Origin: Acidobacteriota bacterium
GTDB lineage: Bacteria; Acidobacteriota; Terriglobia; Bryobacterales; Bryobacteraceae
NCBI GenBank assembly: GCA_017304135.1
Contig: JAFLBB010000005.1
Location: 1-64,000, forward strand
Direction of reading: 5' to 3'
Length of the DNA stretch: 64,000 nt
A program made the translations under genes and the position numbers. Shown piece by piece: positions 44,150-52,724 of the stretch (position 1 is its first letter; every line of letters begins with the position of its first letter). The notes beneath the pieces are model-generated. The model worked only from the letters and a program-made list of their open reading frames with translations. It did no database searches and was not told the DNA's origin.

Positions 44150-44769
44150 ATCGGGATAGGGGGAAGCCTCGCGGCTCTTCCCCTCCCACACCACCGTACA
44201 TGCGGGTCCGCATACGGCGGTTCCGTGACTTGAGCCGGCATGGGCTGGAGGGTCGCTCACGTGTCCCACGTCGGGTTCGCCGCTCCCAGGTTCCTTTTGG
44301 GCTTCACCCTATCCGCCCCTGGCAAGCTCCGCCGAAGCGGATTGGCTGGCGCATGACCGCCGTGAGTTTCGCGCGCTACCGCCCGCGATCACGGTTCGGG
44401 CCTTCATCCGTTGCCGGACTACTACGCCCTCTGCTGACTTCTGCTGTGAGATCAAAGCATCTTGCGACGCCTTCAGTCACGATTCCGTGACGCGCAGCAG
44501 ATCTCCCGAGGTAAGTTCGACCGCCTTCCGCACGCAACCGCCGAATTTACAACCAGCGTCCTTGATCGATATCGGCTTCGCTGTCATTGGCCAGTTCGCC
44601 CGACGCCGTATGCCTCAGATCCGGTTCTTGTACATCGGCTCGTACGTTTGCTCCACGCTTCCTCCGGACCCCACCTCGCGATGACGCCCTTGCGCTTCGC
44701 TACTACTTCACCTCGATCAGGTTGTAGAGGGGACTTTCACCCCCAAGCTGTCGAACATGCTCGGCACAC
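44150..44769 (-). mobile_element. ORF-less class C group II intron (ribozyme relic or mobile minimal intron)
   Basis: Read on the minus strand, the element starts with GTGTGCCGAGCATG (5' GUGYG consensus) at 44769 and goes on to a domain I segment including GGTGAAAGTCCCCTC. The conserved CAGAAGTCAGCAGAGG block, normally found just before the intron-encoded protein, lies near 44425-44440. Domain V is at about 44188-44224 with a CGC catalytic triad. The element ends CTATCCCGAT at 44150. Total 620 bases against roughly 1.9 kb for introns with a reverse transcriptase, and no RT motif is seen, so the protein is missing. Only short, non-protein-like frames exist inside. Confidence 0.85.
44188..44224 (-). 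ncRNA. Group II intron domain V hairpin
   Basis: Minus-strand ACCGCCGTATGCGG pairs with CCGCATGTACGGTGGT: an outer stem, a two-base bulge on the 3' strand, an inner TGCG/CGCA stem and a small loop. The CGC triad in CCGCCG takes the place of AGC seen in other classes, as known for bacterial class C introns. Confidence 0.85.
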
Positions 44770-44778
44770 CAAATGGAT

Positions 44779-44805
44779 CGGGCGCGGCCGTGAAAGCCGC
44801 GCCCG
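44779..44805 (-). terminator. Terminator hairpin, target of the intron
   Basis: A 10-bp perfect stem (CGGGCGCGGC at 44779-44788 with GCCGCGCCCG at 44796-44805, 7-base loop) lies 34 bases after the stop of the Gfo/Idh/MocA gene. The intron's 5' end follows nine bases beyond the stem on the minus strand. On the plus strand it is followed by TTTT, so it may act in both directions. Confidence 0.75.
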
Positions 44806-44838
44806 TTTTGGTCAGTCACCGCCGTGGTAGGAGTGAGC

Positions 44839-46245
44839 TTAGCCCTTCTTGGCGGGAGCTGCCGCACCCAGTGGACCGCCGCCCATTTTGTTGATCTCGT
44901 CGTAATAGACCCGCCGGCCTTCGTCCATGGCCAGGTTGGCCGTGATGACGTTGGTCGAATCGGTCAGGCCCACTTCCAGGTCGGCCAGCGGGCGCTTCCC
45001 GGTCTTGCAGCTGACAACGAACTGCTCCAGCTGGATGTCGACCGGGTTCTTGTCCTCTTCCGGCACCATGACGCCCTTCTTGTACAGCCACTGCCGGGCA
45101 AACTTCATTTCCTTCTCGATGAAGCCGTCGGTCTTGCCCACCAGGTCGCGGTCAAACAGAACCGGCAGGCCCTTGCCGCCTTTGCCCGTACCGAGCAAGG
45201 AAGCGCTGGCGACGGTCGCTTTCTCCTTCTTGTCGGGGCCTTTCTTGGCCGCCTCCAGCGTCTTGGGCGAGGGCTCGGGGAACCAGATGGCGGCGGCCGG
45301 TTCGTTGTCGCTGCCGACGGTGATGTGGATGGTGCCCTCTGTGCCGCAGATCATCTCGCCAAACTCGGTCTTGGTGGAACCGAACATCGGCAGATGGTTG
45401 TTGGTGGAAATCGAGCTGTACATCAGCTTCGAGCCGCCGGGGTAGCTGAAGATGAGGTAGATGTTGTCGTAGACGTCGCGGCCATCCTTATAGATGTCGA
45501 TCGAGCCCACGCCGGTGACAAACTCAGGGTGCTTGCCGATCATCCAGTCGGCCACGTCCACCTGGTGCGAGGCGAGCTCGGCGGTGAGGCCTCCGGAGTA
45601 TTTGCGGAAAGCGCGCCAGCTCGGCGGCACCCAGGTCTTGCCCAGGCTGCGCCGGTTCCACTGGCCGTAGACGTGAGTCACCTTGCCAATCGTTCCCTTT
45701 TCGACCATCATCCTGGCCGTTTGATAGAACTTGCTGTAACGGCGCTGCAGGCCCACCTGCAGAATCTGCTTCGGCCGCTCGTTGGCCAGCTTGCGCAGGG
45801 CGTGGATCTCCTCGGCGGTGAACACGAGGCTCTTTTCGCAGAACACATGTTTGCCCGCCAGCAGCGCATCGCGCGTGATCGGATAGTGCATGTAGAGCGG
45901 CGTGGCGATCACTACCGCGTCGACGTCCTTCATGGCCAGCACTTCGCGATAGTCCTTGAAGGCTTTGGGCTTGTCCTTCGACGTCTTGGCCGCTTTGGTC
46001 AGGTTGGCTTCGTCAATGTCGCACACCGCCATGCAGCGGCCCACATCCAGCCCGTTCCAGTGCACAATGTGATACGTCCCGCGGCCTCCCGTGCCGATCA
46101 CCGCGTATTGCAGTTGATCATTGGCGGCCTTCACGGTCTGAATCCACGGGGCGCCTTCCACTTTGCGCGCCGCGGCCGCCACCGCCGCCACTGCTCCGGC
46201 CGTCTTCACGACATCACGCCGCGTCACATCCGCTTTCTTCGCCAT
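44839..46245 (-). CDS. Tat-exported Gfo/Idh/MocA family oxidoreductase
   Basis: 468 residues from the ATG at 46245 with a GGAAAGG ribosome binding site 8 bases upstream; a further in-frame ATG at 46269 is less likely. Tat signal VTRRDVVKTAGAVAAVAAAA. NAD(P)-binding GTGGRGTYHIVHWNGLDV near residue 50, the catalytic EKS (GKHVFCEKSLVFTAEE), and a C-terminal alpha/beta domain with FSYPGGSKLMYSSIST. Exported members of this family are common in Planctomycetes and Acidobacteria; substrate likely a sugar or polyol derivative. Terminator hairpin and intron follow it. Confidence 0.9.
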   Translation of the reverse strand: MAKKADVTRRDVVKTAGAVAAVAAAARKVEGAPWIQTVKAANDQLQYAVIGTGGRGTYHIVHWNGLDVGRCMAVCDIDEANLTKAAKTSKDKPKAFKDYREVLAMKDVDAVVIATPLYMHYPITRDALLAGKHVFCEKSLVFTAEEIHALRKLANERPKQILQVGLQRRYSKFYQTARMMVEKGTIGKVTHVYGQWNRRSLGKTWVPPSWRAFRKYSGGLTAELASHQVDVADWMIGKHPEFVTGVGSIDIYKDGRDVYDNIYLIFSYPGGSKLMYSSISTNNHLPMFGSTKTEFGEMICGTEGTIHITVGSDNEPAAAIWFPEPSPKTLEAAKKGPDKKEKATVASASLLGTGKGGKGLPVLFDRDLVGKTDGFIEKEMKFARQWLYKKGVMVPEEDKNPVDIQLEQFVVSCKTGKRPLADLEVGLTDSTNVITANLAMDEGRRVYYDEINKMGGGPLGAAAPAKKG

Positions 46246-46297
46246 CTGCCAAACCTTTCCGCGGGACAAGTTTCCCGTTCAATTTTCCACTTCTAGC

Positions 46298-47185
46298 CTA
46301 ATCGACGGCTCCCGCCGTTTGCAAACCCTCCGCGCGTGCCGATGCCTCGCGCGAACGTGCCGCCCACTCCGCCCCGGCCAGCACGACCATCGAAGCGAGG
46401 AATCCCCACAGAATGATCGTCACCGAATACACGAATGGACCGTACTCATGCGTCAACTTCGCCCGCAGCCAGGGCCACGTCCACAGGTTCACGTTTTTCA
46501 GCACCTCCAGCGCCACACCCACCAGCAGGGAGACCGGCAGCAAGGGGGTCCAGGGGATCTTGGCATTGGGCAGAATCCAGTAAATGAGGAACAGCATGAG
46601 GATCGAAATCGGCACCGCCGCCAGTTTGAACACCATGGCGCCGACAAACGCTGTCGCCTCGGAGGCGATCCCGAGTTTGATCAACAACTCCTGGTTCACC
46701 GCCGTGAGCACGGTGGACAGCAGCGCCAGGCCGCCACAGGCGAAAATGAGGCCCAGGCTCACCATCTGGTTGCGCAGGTAGCTCCTGTTCTTTGTGATGC
46801 CCCAGGCACGGTTCAGGGCTACTTCTAATGGTTCAAAAATGCCATTCGCCGTAAACAACAGCAGCAGTAAGCTCATCACCTGGAAGGGACCCCGCTGCGC
46901 TACAACCGCCTTCAGGTTGCGGATGATGAAATCGCCGAAGCGGTCATCCGGGAAGTAGTCGCCGATGGCAATGTAAATGGCCTGCTCCGCTGAACCCCAT
47001 TGCAACAGGTAGCGGCAAATGGAGATCATCACGATGAAGAACGGGAAGAAGCTCAACAGGATGTTGGCCGCCATTGAGAAGGCATAGACATGCACTTCGG
47101 TTTCGAGCAGGTAGCGCAGGGTGCGCCGCCATTCGGAGGCGCGGGGCAGAACACCTGACTGGAACGCGGGACGGGAGAAGATCAC
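46298..47185 (-). CDS. YihY/BrkB family inner-membrane protein
   Basis: 295 residues with about six hydrophobic helices, e.g. AANILLSFFPFFIVMISICR near residue 40, PFQVMSLLLLLFTANGIFE, SLGLIFACGGLALLSTVL, and VPISILMLFLIYWILPNAK. The pattern WRRTLRYLLETEVHVYAFS followed by AANILLSFFPF matches YihY/virulence-factor BrkB proteins. Function of the family is not settled. Monocistronic; start ATG complement at 47183-47185. Confidence 0.88.
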   Translation of the reverse strand: MIFSRPAFQSGVLPRASEWRRTLRYLLETEVHVYAFSMAANILLSFFPFFIVMISICRYLLQWGSAEQAIYIAIGDYFPDDRFGDFIIRNLKAVVAQRGPFQVMSLLLLLFTANGIFEPLEVALNRAWGITKNRSYLRNQMVSLGLIFACGGLALLSTVLTAVNQELLIKLGIASEATAFVGAMVFKLAAVPISILMLFLIYWILPNAKIPWTPLLPVSLLVGVALEVLKNVNLWTWPWLRAKLTHEYGPFVYSVTIILWGFLASMVVLAGAEWAARSREASARAEGLQTAGAVD

Positions 47186-47281
47186 CTGGGAAACTCCAGC
47201 TTACCGCTATTGCGGGGCTTGCTTGGCGGCTCCCCGGTGTTTTGCCGCCGTGCGCGCCGCTGCTACGATGTGAACAGCCCC

Positions 47282-47545
47282 ATGATGCAAGTTGTCCGCA
47301 AGTTCGCCGGCACCGTTTTGCCCGGCATCGTGAAGCCGCTCCGGGTGCTCTGGAACGAAGTGATTGGCTTCATGTTTCTGGTCCTGGGCGTGATCTTCGG
47401 CTTTTCGGCCTGGCGCAAATACAAGGAGTTCAACGGCGACTTCGCCAGCCTGCTGTTGCTCATCATGGCCGGATTTTTCGTCGTGCTGATGATCGGCTAC
47501 GGGCTCTCCTCGTTTTTGCGGGCGCGCCGCATCGGCAGAGGCTGA
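47282..47545 (+). CDS. Small two-span membrane protein
   Basis: 87 residues from the ATG at 47282 (a second ATG follows immediately at 47285). Two hydrophobic segments, VIGFMFLVLGVIFGFSAW and LLLLIMAGFFVVLMIGYGL, separated by a charged linker KYKEFNGDF. C-terminus is basic (RARRIGRG), suggesting an inside tail. No family recognised. The gap to the divergent YihY gene is 96 bases. Confidence 0.65.
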   Translation: MMQVVRKFAGTVLPGIVKPLRVLWNEVIGFMFLVLGVIFGFSAWRKYKEFNGDFASLLLLIMAGFFVVLMIGYGLSSFLRARRIGRG

Positions 47546-47567
47546 GCGGGCCGGGGAGCCGCGCGGT

Positions 47568-48920
47568 TTACGCCGCGCCTTCGAGAATCAACGCCGGAGT
47601 GAGGCCGTTCAGCAGCGAGAAGGTGCTGGTGACATCCTCCACCGCGGCCGCCGCCGAGTCCATCTTCCCCCCGAACAGCGCAGGCTGAATGCCGACGCGG
47701 AAATCGCGGGTCTCCAGCCGCCCGAACTGGTAGACCGGGAAGGTCACCTTTTCGACCGGCGTTTTCTCCTGCACCACATACCGTGAGCGAAGCGCCGTTT
47801 TCACAGCCCGTTCCCACATTGACTGTTCCAGGTCGCCGCCGTCGAAGCTGTGCTGGTCGCTGCCGGAATCCAGCGGCCGCAGCACGAGGTTGTCCCTGTG
47901 CCGGGCCACCCATTCGGGCAGGTCGATCTGCTCGTTGCCCTTGGTGGTTTTCATGCCCGCCATGAACCGGGTCCAGGGCACATGTTCGCGCAACACCTTG
48001 CGATCGGCGGCGGGAAACTGGGCCAAGATCGCATCGTCGCTGAGCAGTGCCAGCACGGATAATTTGCCGGCAATCTCGGCGCGGAAGCTGTTCACCATGC
48101 AGATGGCATGGTCGCGGTAGGCACGCAGCAGGGGGTGATTCAGGTCCGCCCTCACCAGGAGTTCCTGCGCCGACACCCGCCGGTAAACGATATCGATGGT
48201 GAAATCGCCGCGCTTTAGTTCGCCGTTGCGGTATTCCAGTTGTTCCGGCGTCACCACCTCGGCCGGATAGCCCGAGGCGCGGAATCGCTCTGCCAGCAGC
48301 AGGGCTTCCGTGCTTGGGGCGGCCTTGAGCGATTGGCGGAACTCCACCACGCCAATACAGGGGAACTTCTTCTTTCCCTGCCCCTTGTAGGCGGCCAGAA
48401 TCGCCTGCAGCAGCTTCTTTACCGACTTGCCCCGCGTGAACTTGTAGCGTTTCCGCAGTTCCTTCATCGGCGCGCTGTCGTAGAACAGTTCGGCCAGTGG
48501 TTCGGTGTAGGCCACGCTGGCGGGAGGGTCAGCGCTTACGCCGGTGATGAACTGACCGCCCGGCCCGTTGCTGGCGGTGATGGTCGTCGCCGTGGCCTTG
48601 CCATGGGTGTGATTGACACTGGCCAGCATGCGTTCAGCGGGCAGCAACTGCAGGCGCGCCAGCATGGCAGGGTCATTTAAAGCCTGTTCACTAATACGAT
48701 CCATCGCCGCTGATACAACGGCGGCGGTTTTCTGAAGCGAATCGTACTGACGCCGCGTCACCAGGTGGGCTCGTAGAACGGGGCAGATCGGTCTGCCGCC
48801 GGGCGACAGTTTGGCCGCAGCCATCTGTTCATACAGGGCTTCTGCCCAGGCCAGATCCTGATACGCCGGCGAGTGGATTAGCTTATCAAAGCGGGCTAAG
48901 GCCTCGTCGAGCTGGGTCAT
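47568..48920 (-). CDS. Putative circularly permuted ATP-grasp protein
   Basis: 450 residues. Features suggest an ATP-grasp enzyme in permuted order: RGDFTIDIVYRRVS (acidic strand), MVNSFRAEIAGKLSVLALLSDD (Asn-Phe and Lys of the nucleotide site), NLVLRPLDSGSDQHSFDG, and YVVQEKTPVEKVTFPV. Proteins of this kind form peptide or amide bonds, e.g. in small-peptide biosynthesis, but no partner gene is near. N-terminal ~140 residues are helical. No signal peptide. Alternative: an unrelated family with similar motifs. Confidence 0.55.
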   Translation of the reverse strand: MTQLDEALARFDKLIHSPAYQDLAWAEALYEQMAAAKLSPGGRPICPVLRAHLVTRRQYDSLQKTAAVVSAAMDRISEQALNDPAMLARLQLLPAERMLASVNHTHGKATATTITASNGPGGQFITGVSADPPASVAYTEPLAELFYDSAPMKELRKRYKFTRGKSVKKLLQAILAAYKGQGKKKFPCIGVVEFRQSLKAAPSTEALLLAERFRASGYPAEVVTPEQLEYRNGELKRGDFTIDIVYRRVSAQELLVRADLNHPLLRAYRDHAICMVNSFRAEIAGKLSVLALLSDDAILAQFPAADRKVLREHVPWTRFMAGMKTTKGNEQIDLPEWVARHRDNLVLRPLDSGSDQHSFDGGDLEQSMWERAVKTALRSRYVVQEKTPVEKVTFPVYQFGRLETRDFRVGIQPALFGGKMDSAAAAVEDVTSTFSLLNGLTPALILEGAA

Positions 48921-49134
48921 TTCTTGAGAGCGGATTGCTCTGAGTTATCGGACAGTATCTCACAATAAGGCCGGTTTGCCAAATGGATTCGCCTCCAGCA
49001 TGACCATTAAGTATATGCAAATAAGCGACTTACATCATTCTTTGCAGGGCTGCCACAACTACCGCCGCCGGCCCGATAGATGGCTCGTTCCGAAACTGCG
49101 TCTGATTCGTCCATAATGGTAGCGAATACCCGCC

Positions 49135-51204
49135 ATGCATCTTCGATCCCTCGTTCTGCCGCTCGCCGCAGTGGCCACCACCTGCATGTGGGCGGATGAA
49201 GGCATCTGGCTGTTTGACCAGGTCCCACAAGCCCGCCTCCGTCAATCTCACGGCGTCACCCTCTCCGAACCGCTCTTGGAGCGTCTGCGCCTTTCCTCCA
49301 TCCGGATGAATAACGGTGGTTCCGGATCGTTCGTTTCTCCCGACGGACTCATTTTCACCAACCACCACGTGGCCAGCGAGTGCATCCAGCAACTGAGCAG
49401 CAAGGAGGCCGACTACATGAAAAACGGCTTCCATGCGGCCACGCGCGAGGCGGAGAAGCCGTGCCCCGACCTGGAAGTCAACGTCCTGCTCAAAAGTAAC
49501 GACGTCACGGCCAAGGTGAAAGCGGCGGGGGAGAAGGAGAAGAGCTCCGCCGCGATCTCCCGCCTCACCAAGGCGCAGATGTCGCTCATCGAGAAGGAGT
49601 GCAGCGCCTCCACCGGGAACCGCTGCGATGTCGTCACCCTTTACTCCGGTGAAGTGTTCCATCTCTACCAGTACAAGAAGTACACCGACGTGCGGCTGGT
49701 GTTTGCTCCGGAGAACGCCATCGCGATGTTCGGCGGCGATCCGGACAACTTCACCTACCCCCGCTACTGCCTCGACATCAGCTTTCTGCGCGCCTACGAA
49801 AACGGTAAACCGGCCGTGGTGAAGAACTTTCTCCCGTGGAGCCGGCGCGGCGCCAGGGAGGGAGAACTCACGCTCGTCAGCGGCCACCCCGGCACCACCG
49901 GCCGGCTGGCCACTATGGCCGAGTTGGAATTCAATCGCGACATCGCCTTCCCCTTCGCCATCAGCCGTCAACAGGGGCTGATCGAGGAACTGCTCCGCTA
50001 CAGCGCCACCAGCGCCGAGAATAAGCGCATTGCCGGCGACGAGTTGTTCAGCGTGCAGAACTCGTTCAAGGCCTACACGGGCTTTCTCGCCGGCCTGCGC
50101 GAAGCGGACCTGATGAATCGTAAGCGCGACGAGGAACAAACGCTCCGTGCCCACGTCGCCGCCGACCCCAAGCTGGCAAAGGGATACGGAGCCACCTGGG
50201 ATCGCGTCGCCGAAGCCTACGCCGAATTCACCAAGATCTACAAACCCTATTCGCTGCTGGAGCACAGTCCAGCGCGGGCCTCCACGTTGTTCTCACTGGC
50301 CCGGACACTCGTCCGCATGAATGACGAGACGAAAAAACCCAGCGAGACCCGCCTGCGCGAGTTCCGCGAAACCGCGCTGGAGCCGAAGCGCCAGTTCATC
50401 CACTCCGACATCCCCCTCTACGCCTCGATGGAAACGACTGTCCTGGCCTACTATCTGGGGACTCTCCGCCAGCATCTGGGCGCCGATCATCCGGTGGTGG
50501 TGGGCGCACTTGCGGGGAAGGAGCCGCTGGCGGCGGCGCAGGCCTACGTCGAGGGCTCGAAGCTGGCCGATCTTGCCTACCGTAAGCAACTTCTTGCCGA
50601 CGGCAAGTTGCTCGAAGCCAGCCGCGACCCCATGCTGGAGCTGATCCGCCTCATCGACCCCGAGGCGCGTCGCCTGCGCACGATCTTTGAAGATAAGGTG
50701 GAAGCGTCCATCTACGAGAGCGCTTCGAAGATCGCCGCCATCCGCTTCGCGAAGTTCGGTACGGACGCCTACCCCGACGCCACGTTTACCCTGCGCCTCA
50801 GCTTCGGCGCCGTGAAGGGCTACCAGAACGCCGAGGGCAAAGCGGTTCCCTACGCCACGAACTTCACGGGCCTCTTCCGCCGCGCCACCGGGAAAGAGCC
50901 CTACTCCCTGCCACAGCGCTGGCTCGACGCCCGCCGCAAACTGAAGTCGTCGACGCAATTCAACTTCGTCACCACGGCCGACACCCATGGCGGCAACTCA
51001 GGCTCACCGACAGTGAATGTGCGCGGCGAGGTCATCGGCATCCTCTTCGACGGAAACATCGAGGGGCTTCCCAACCGCTTCGTCTACCGCGATTCGCGCG
51101 AGCGCAGCGTGCACGTCTCCACGGCCGCCATCACGGAAGCCCTGCGTGTCGTGTACGGTGCGCAACCCTTGCTCAAGGAGTTGGGGGGAGCCAGCGTCCG
51201 CTGA
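49135..51204 (+). CDS. S46 family dipeptidyl-peptidase (DPP7/DPP11-like)
   Basis: 689 residues, usual size for S46 peptidases, with a signal peptide (LRSLVLPLAAVATTCMWA). The catalytic His is in FTNHHVASECIQ (residue 78), and the nucleophile Ser622 lies in HGGNSGSPTVN. The conserved start DEGIWLFDQVP is typical. Known relatives release dipeptides from the N-terminus in the periplasm. The specificity residue near GILFDGNIEG could not be assigned. It ends 42 bases before the ceramidase-like gene. Confidence 0.93.
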   Translation: MHLRSLVLPLAAVATTCMWADEGIWLFDQVPQARLRQSHGVTLSEPLLERLRLSSIRMNNGGSGSFVSPDGLIFTNHHVASECIQQLSSKEADYMKNGFHAATREAEKPCPDLEVNVLLKSNDVTAKVKAAGEKEKSSAAISRLTKAQMSLIEKECSASTGNRCDVVTLYSGEVFHLYQYKKYTDVRLVFAPENAIAMFGGDPDNFTYPRYCLDISFLRAYENGKPAVVKNFLPWSRRGAREGELTLVSGHPGTTGRLATMAELEFNRDIAFPFAISRQQGLIEELLRYSATSAENKRIAGDELFSVQNSFKAYTGFLAGLREADLMNRKRDEEQTLRAHVAADPKLAKGYGATWDRVAEAYAEFTKIYKPYSLLEHSPARASTLFSLARTLVRMNDETKKPSETRLREFRETALEPKRQFIHSDIPLYASMETTVLAYYLGTLRQHLGADHPVVVGALAGKEPLAAAQAYVEGSKLADLAYRKQLLADGKLLEASRDPMLELIRLIDPEARRLRTIFEDKVEASIYESASKIAAIRFAKFGTDAYPDATFTLRLSFGAVKGYQNAEGKAVPYATNFTGLFRRATGKEPYSLPQRWLDARRKLKSSTQFNFVTTADTHGGNSGSPTVNVRGEVIGILFDGNIEGLPNRFVYRDSRERSVHVSTAAITEALRVVYGAQPLLKELGGASVR

Positions 51205-51246
51205 GCAGGCGCCCGTCACGGCGCGCAATGTGATAACCAAATACAC

Positions 51247-52623
51247 ATGCGCATTGCGGCTGGGCTGGCACTCGTCCTCTCTTTGATCGGCGGAGCCTAC
51301 GCTCAAGAACTCCGAGCCGGCCGCGCCGCGGTAAAGATCACGCCGCCCGTGGGCATCCCCATGGCCGGCTACTACAACACGCGGCTCGCCGAAGGAACCC
51401 ACGACGACCTGTGGGCCAAGGCGCTGGTTCTCGAAAGCGGCCAGACCCGCGCGGCGCTGGTCGCCTGCGACCTTGTCAACATCCCCGCCGACCTCTCCGT
51501 CGCCGCCCGCAAGCAGGCCGAAGCCGCCACCGGCATCCCGGCCGCCCACATCATCCTCAGCGCCACCCACAGCCACACCGGGCCGCTGCTCGGCGGCCGC
51601 GGCATGCAGTTCGTCCAAGGCCCCGCGCGCAAGGTGATGGAAACCTACCGTGCCGCCCTGCCGGGCAGGATTGCTGAGGCCATCCGCGCCGCGCAGGCCT
51701 CACTCACTCCGGCCCGCATCTCGTCGGCCACAGGCCACGAGGAGTCGGTGAGCTTCTACCGCCGCTTCCTGATGAAGGACGGCACCGTGCGCACCAACCC
51801 CGGCAAGCGCAATCCGCAGGTGGTCCAGCCGATGGGGCAGATCGACCCGGAGGTGCAACTGGTCTGGGTCGAATCGGCCGGCGGCAAGCCCATGCTGGCC
51901 TACATCAACCACGCGCTTCATCTCGATACCGTCGGCGGGCTTCAGTTTTCCGCCGACTTCCCGTTCACCATCGCGAAGCTCCTCGGTAAACTCTCCGGCC
52001 CCGAGTTGGTGACCCTGTTCACCAACGGCGCCGCCGGCAACATCAACCACATCAATACCAACTCCGCTGAGCCACAAAAGGGACATGCCGAGGCAAAGCG
52101 CATCGGCACCGTCCTGGCGGGCGAAGTCATCAAGACCATGACCCGCCTCAAGGCCGTCCCCGACGGCGCCCTGCAGGCACGCGGCGAGGTGGTCCCTCTG
52201 CCGCTGCCCGTCTACACCGCCGCCCAGGTTGCCCAGGCCAGGGCCGTCGCCGCGAAGTTCGATCAGCCGGACTCCCCTGGCACGGTGCCGCTGGCGGAGT
52301 CCTTCCGCATCCTCGACGTCGCCGAACGCAAGGGCGCACCAATCGAGGCCGAGGTGCAGGTGGTCGCCCTCGGCAAGTCGATCGCCTGGGTCGGCCTGCC
52401 GGGCGAGATTTTTGTCGAACTAGGCCAGGCGATCAAGAAGGCATCGCCCTTCCCGATGACCATCGTGGTGGAACTGTCAGGCGGGCAGATTGGCTATGTT
52501 CCCACCCGCAAGGCATTCGAGGAGGGAGGGTACGAGGTGCTCAGCGCCCGCTTCGCTCCTGGTGGCGGGGAACTGCTCGTTGAGTCCTCACTTCGCCTTC
52601 TCAACGCCCTCCACCGCCAATAA
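51247..52623 (+). CDS. Neutral/alkaline ceramidase-like secreted protein
   Basis: 458 residues with a signal peptide (LALVLSLIGGAYAQ). The N-terminal ceramidase domain (PF04734) is recognised by RAGRAAVKITPPVGIPMAGY and ATHSHTGP (zinc-site His residues), then ALVACDLVNIPADL. The C-terminal IgG-like part of larger ceramidases is absent, as in many bacterial relatives. It may hydrolyse amide bonds in ceramides or other lipids, but the family is also seen as generic periplasmic hydrolases. Confidence 0.85.
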   Translation: MRIAAGLALVLSLIGGAYAQELRAGRAAVKITPPVGIPMAGYYNTRLAEGTHDDLWAKALVLESGQTRAALVACDLVNIPADLSVAARKQAEAATGIPAAHIILSATHSHTGPLLGGRGMQFVQGPARKVMETYRAALPGRIAEAIRAAQASLTPARISSATGHEESVSFYRRFLMKDGTVRTNPGKRNPQVVQPMGQIDPEVQLVWVESAGGKPMLAYINHALHLDTVGGLQFSADFPFTIAKLLGKLSGPELVTLFTNGAAGNINHINTNSAEPQKGHAEAKRIGTVLAGEVIKTMTRLKAVPDGALQARGEVVPLPLPVYTAAQVAQARAVAAKFDQPDSPGTVPLAESFRILDVAERKGAPIEAEVQVVALGKSIAWVGLPGEIFVELGQAIKKASPFPMTIVVELSGGQIGYVPTRKAFEEGGYEVLSARFAPGGGELLVESSLRLLNALHRQ

Positions 52624-52724
52624 TCACATAAAATTCGTTAATAGTTGTCGGATTTCACCAGAGTGCGCCTATGCTTGCACTAGGAAATGTTAAGGTGCCG
52701 CAAAAAGCGCCTCCCAGGGGTTTT

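Noticed and set aside
44200..44830. Small plus-strand frames (about 60-120 residues)
   Set aside because: They lie inside the group II intron and terminator, antisense to the ribozyme; no protein pattern.
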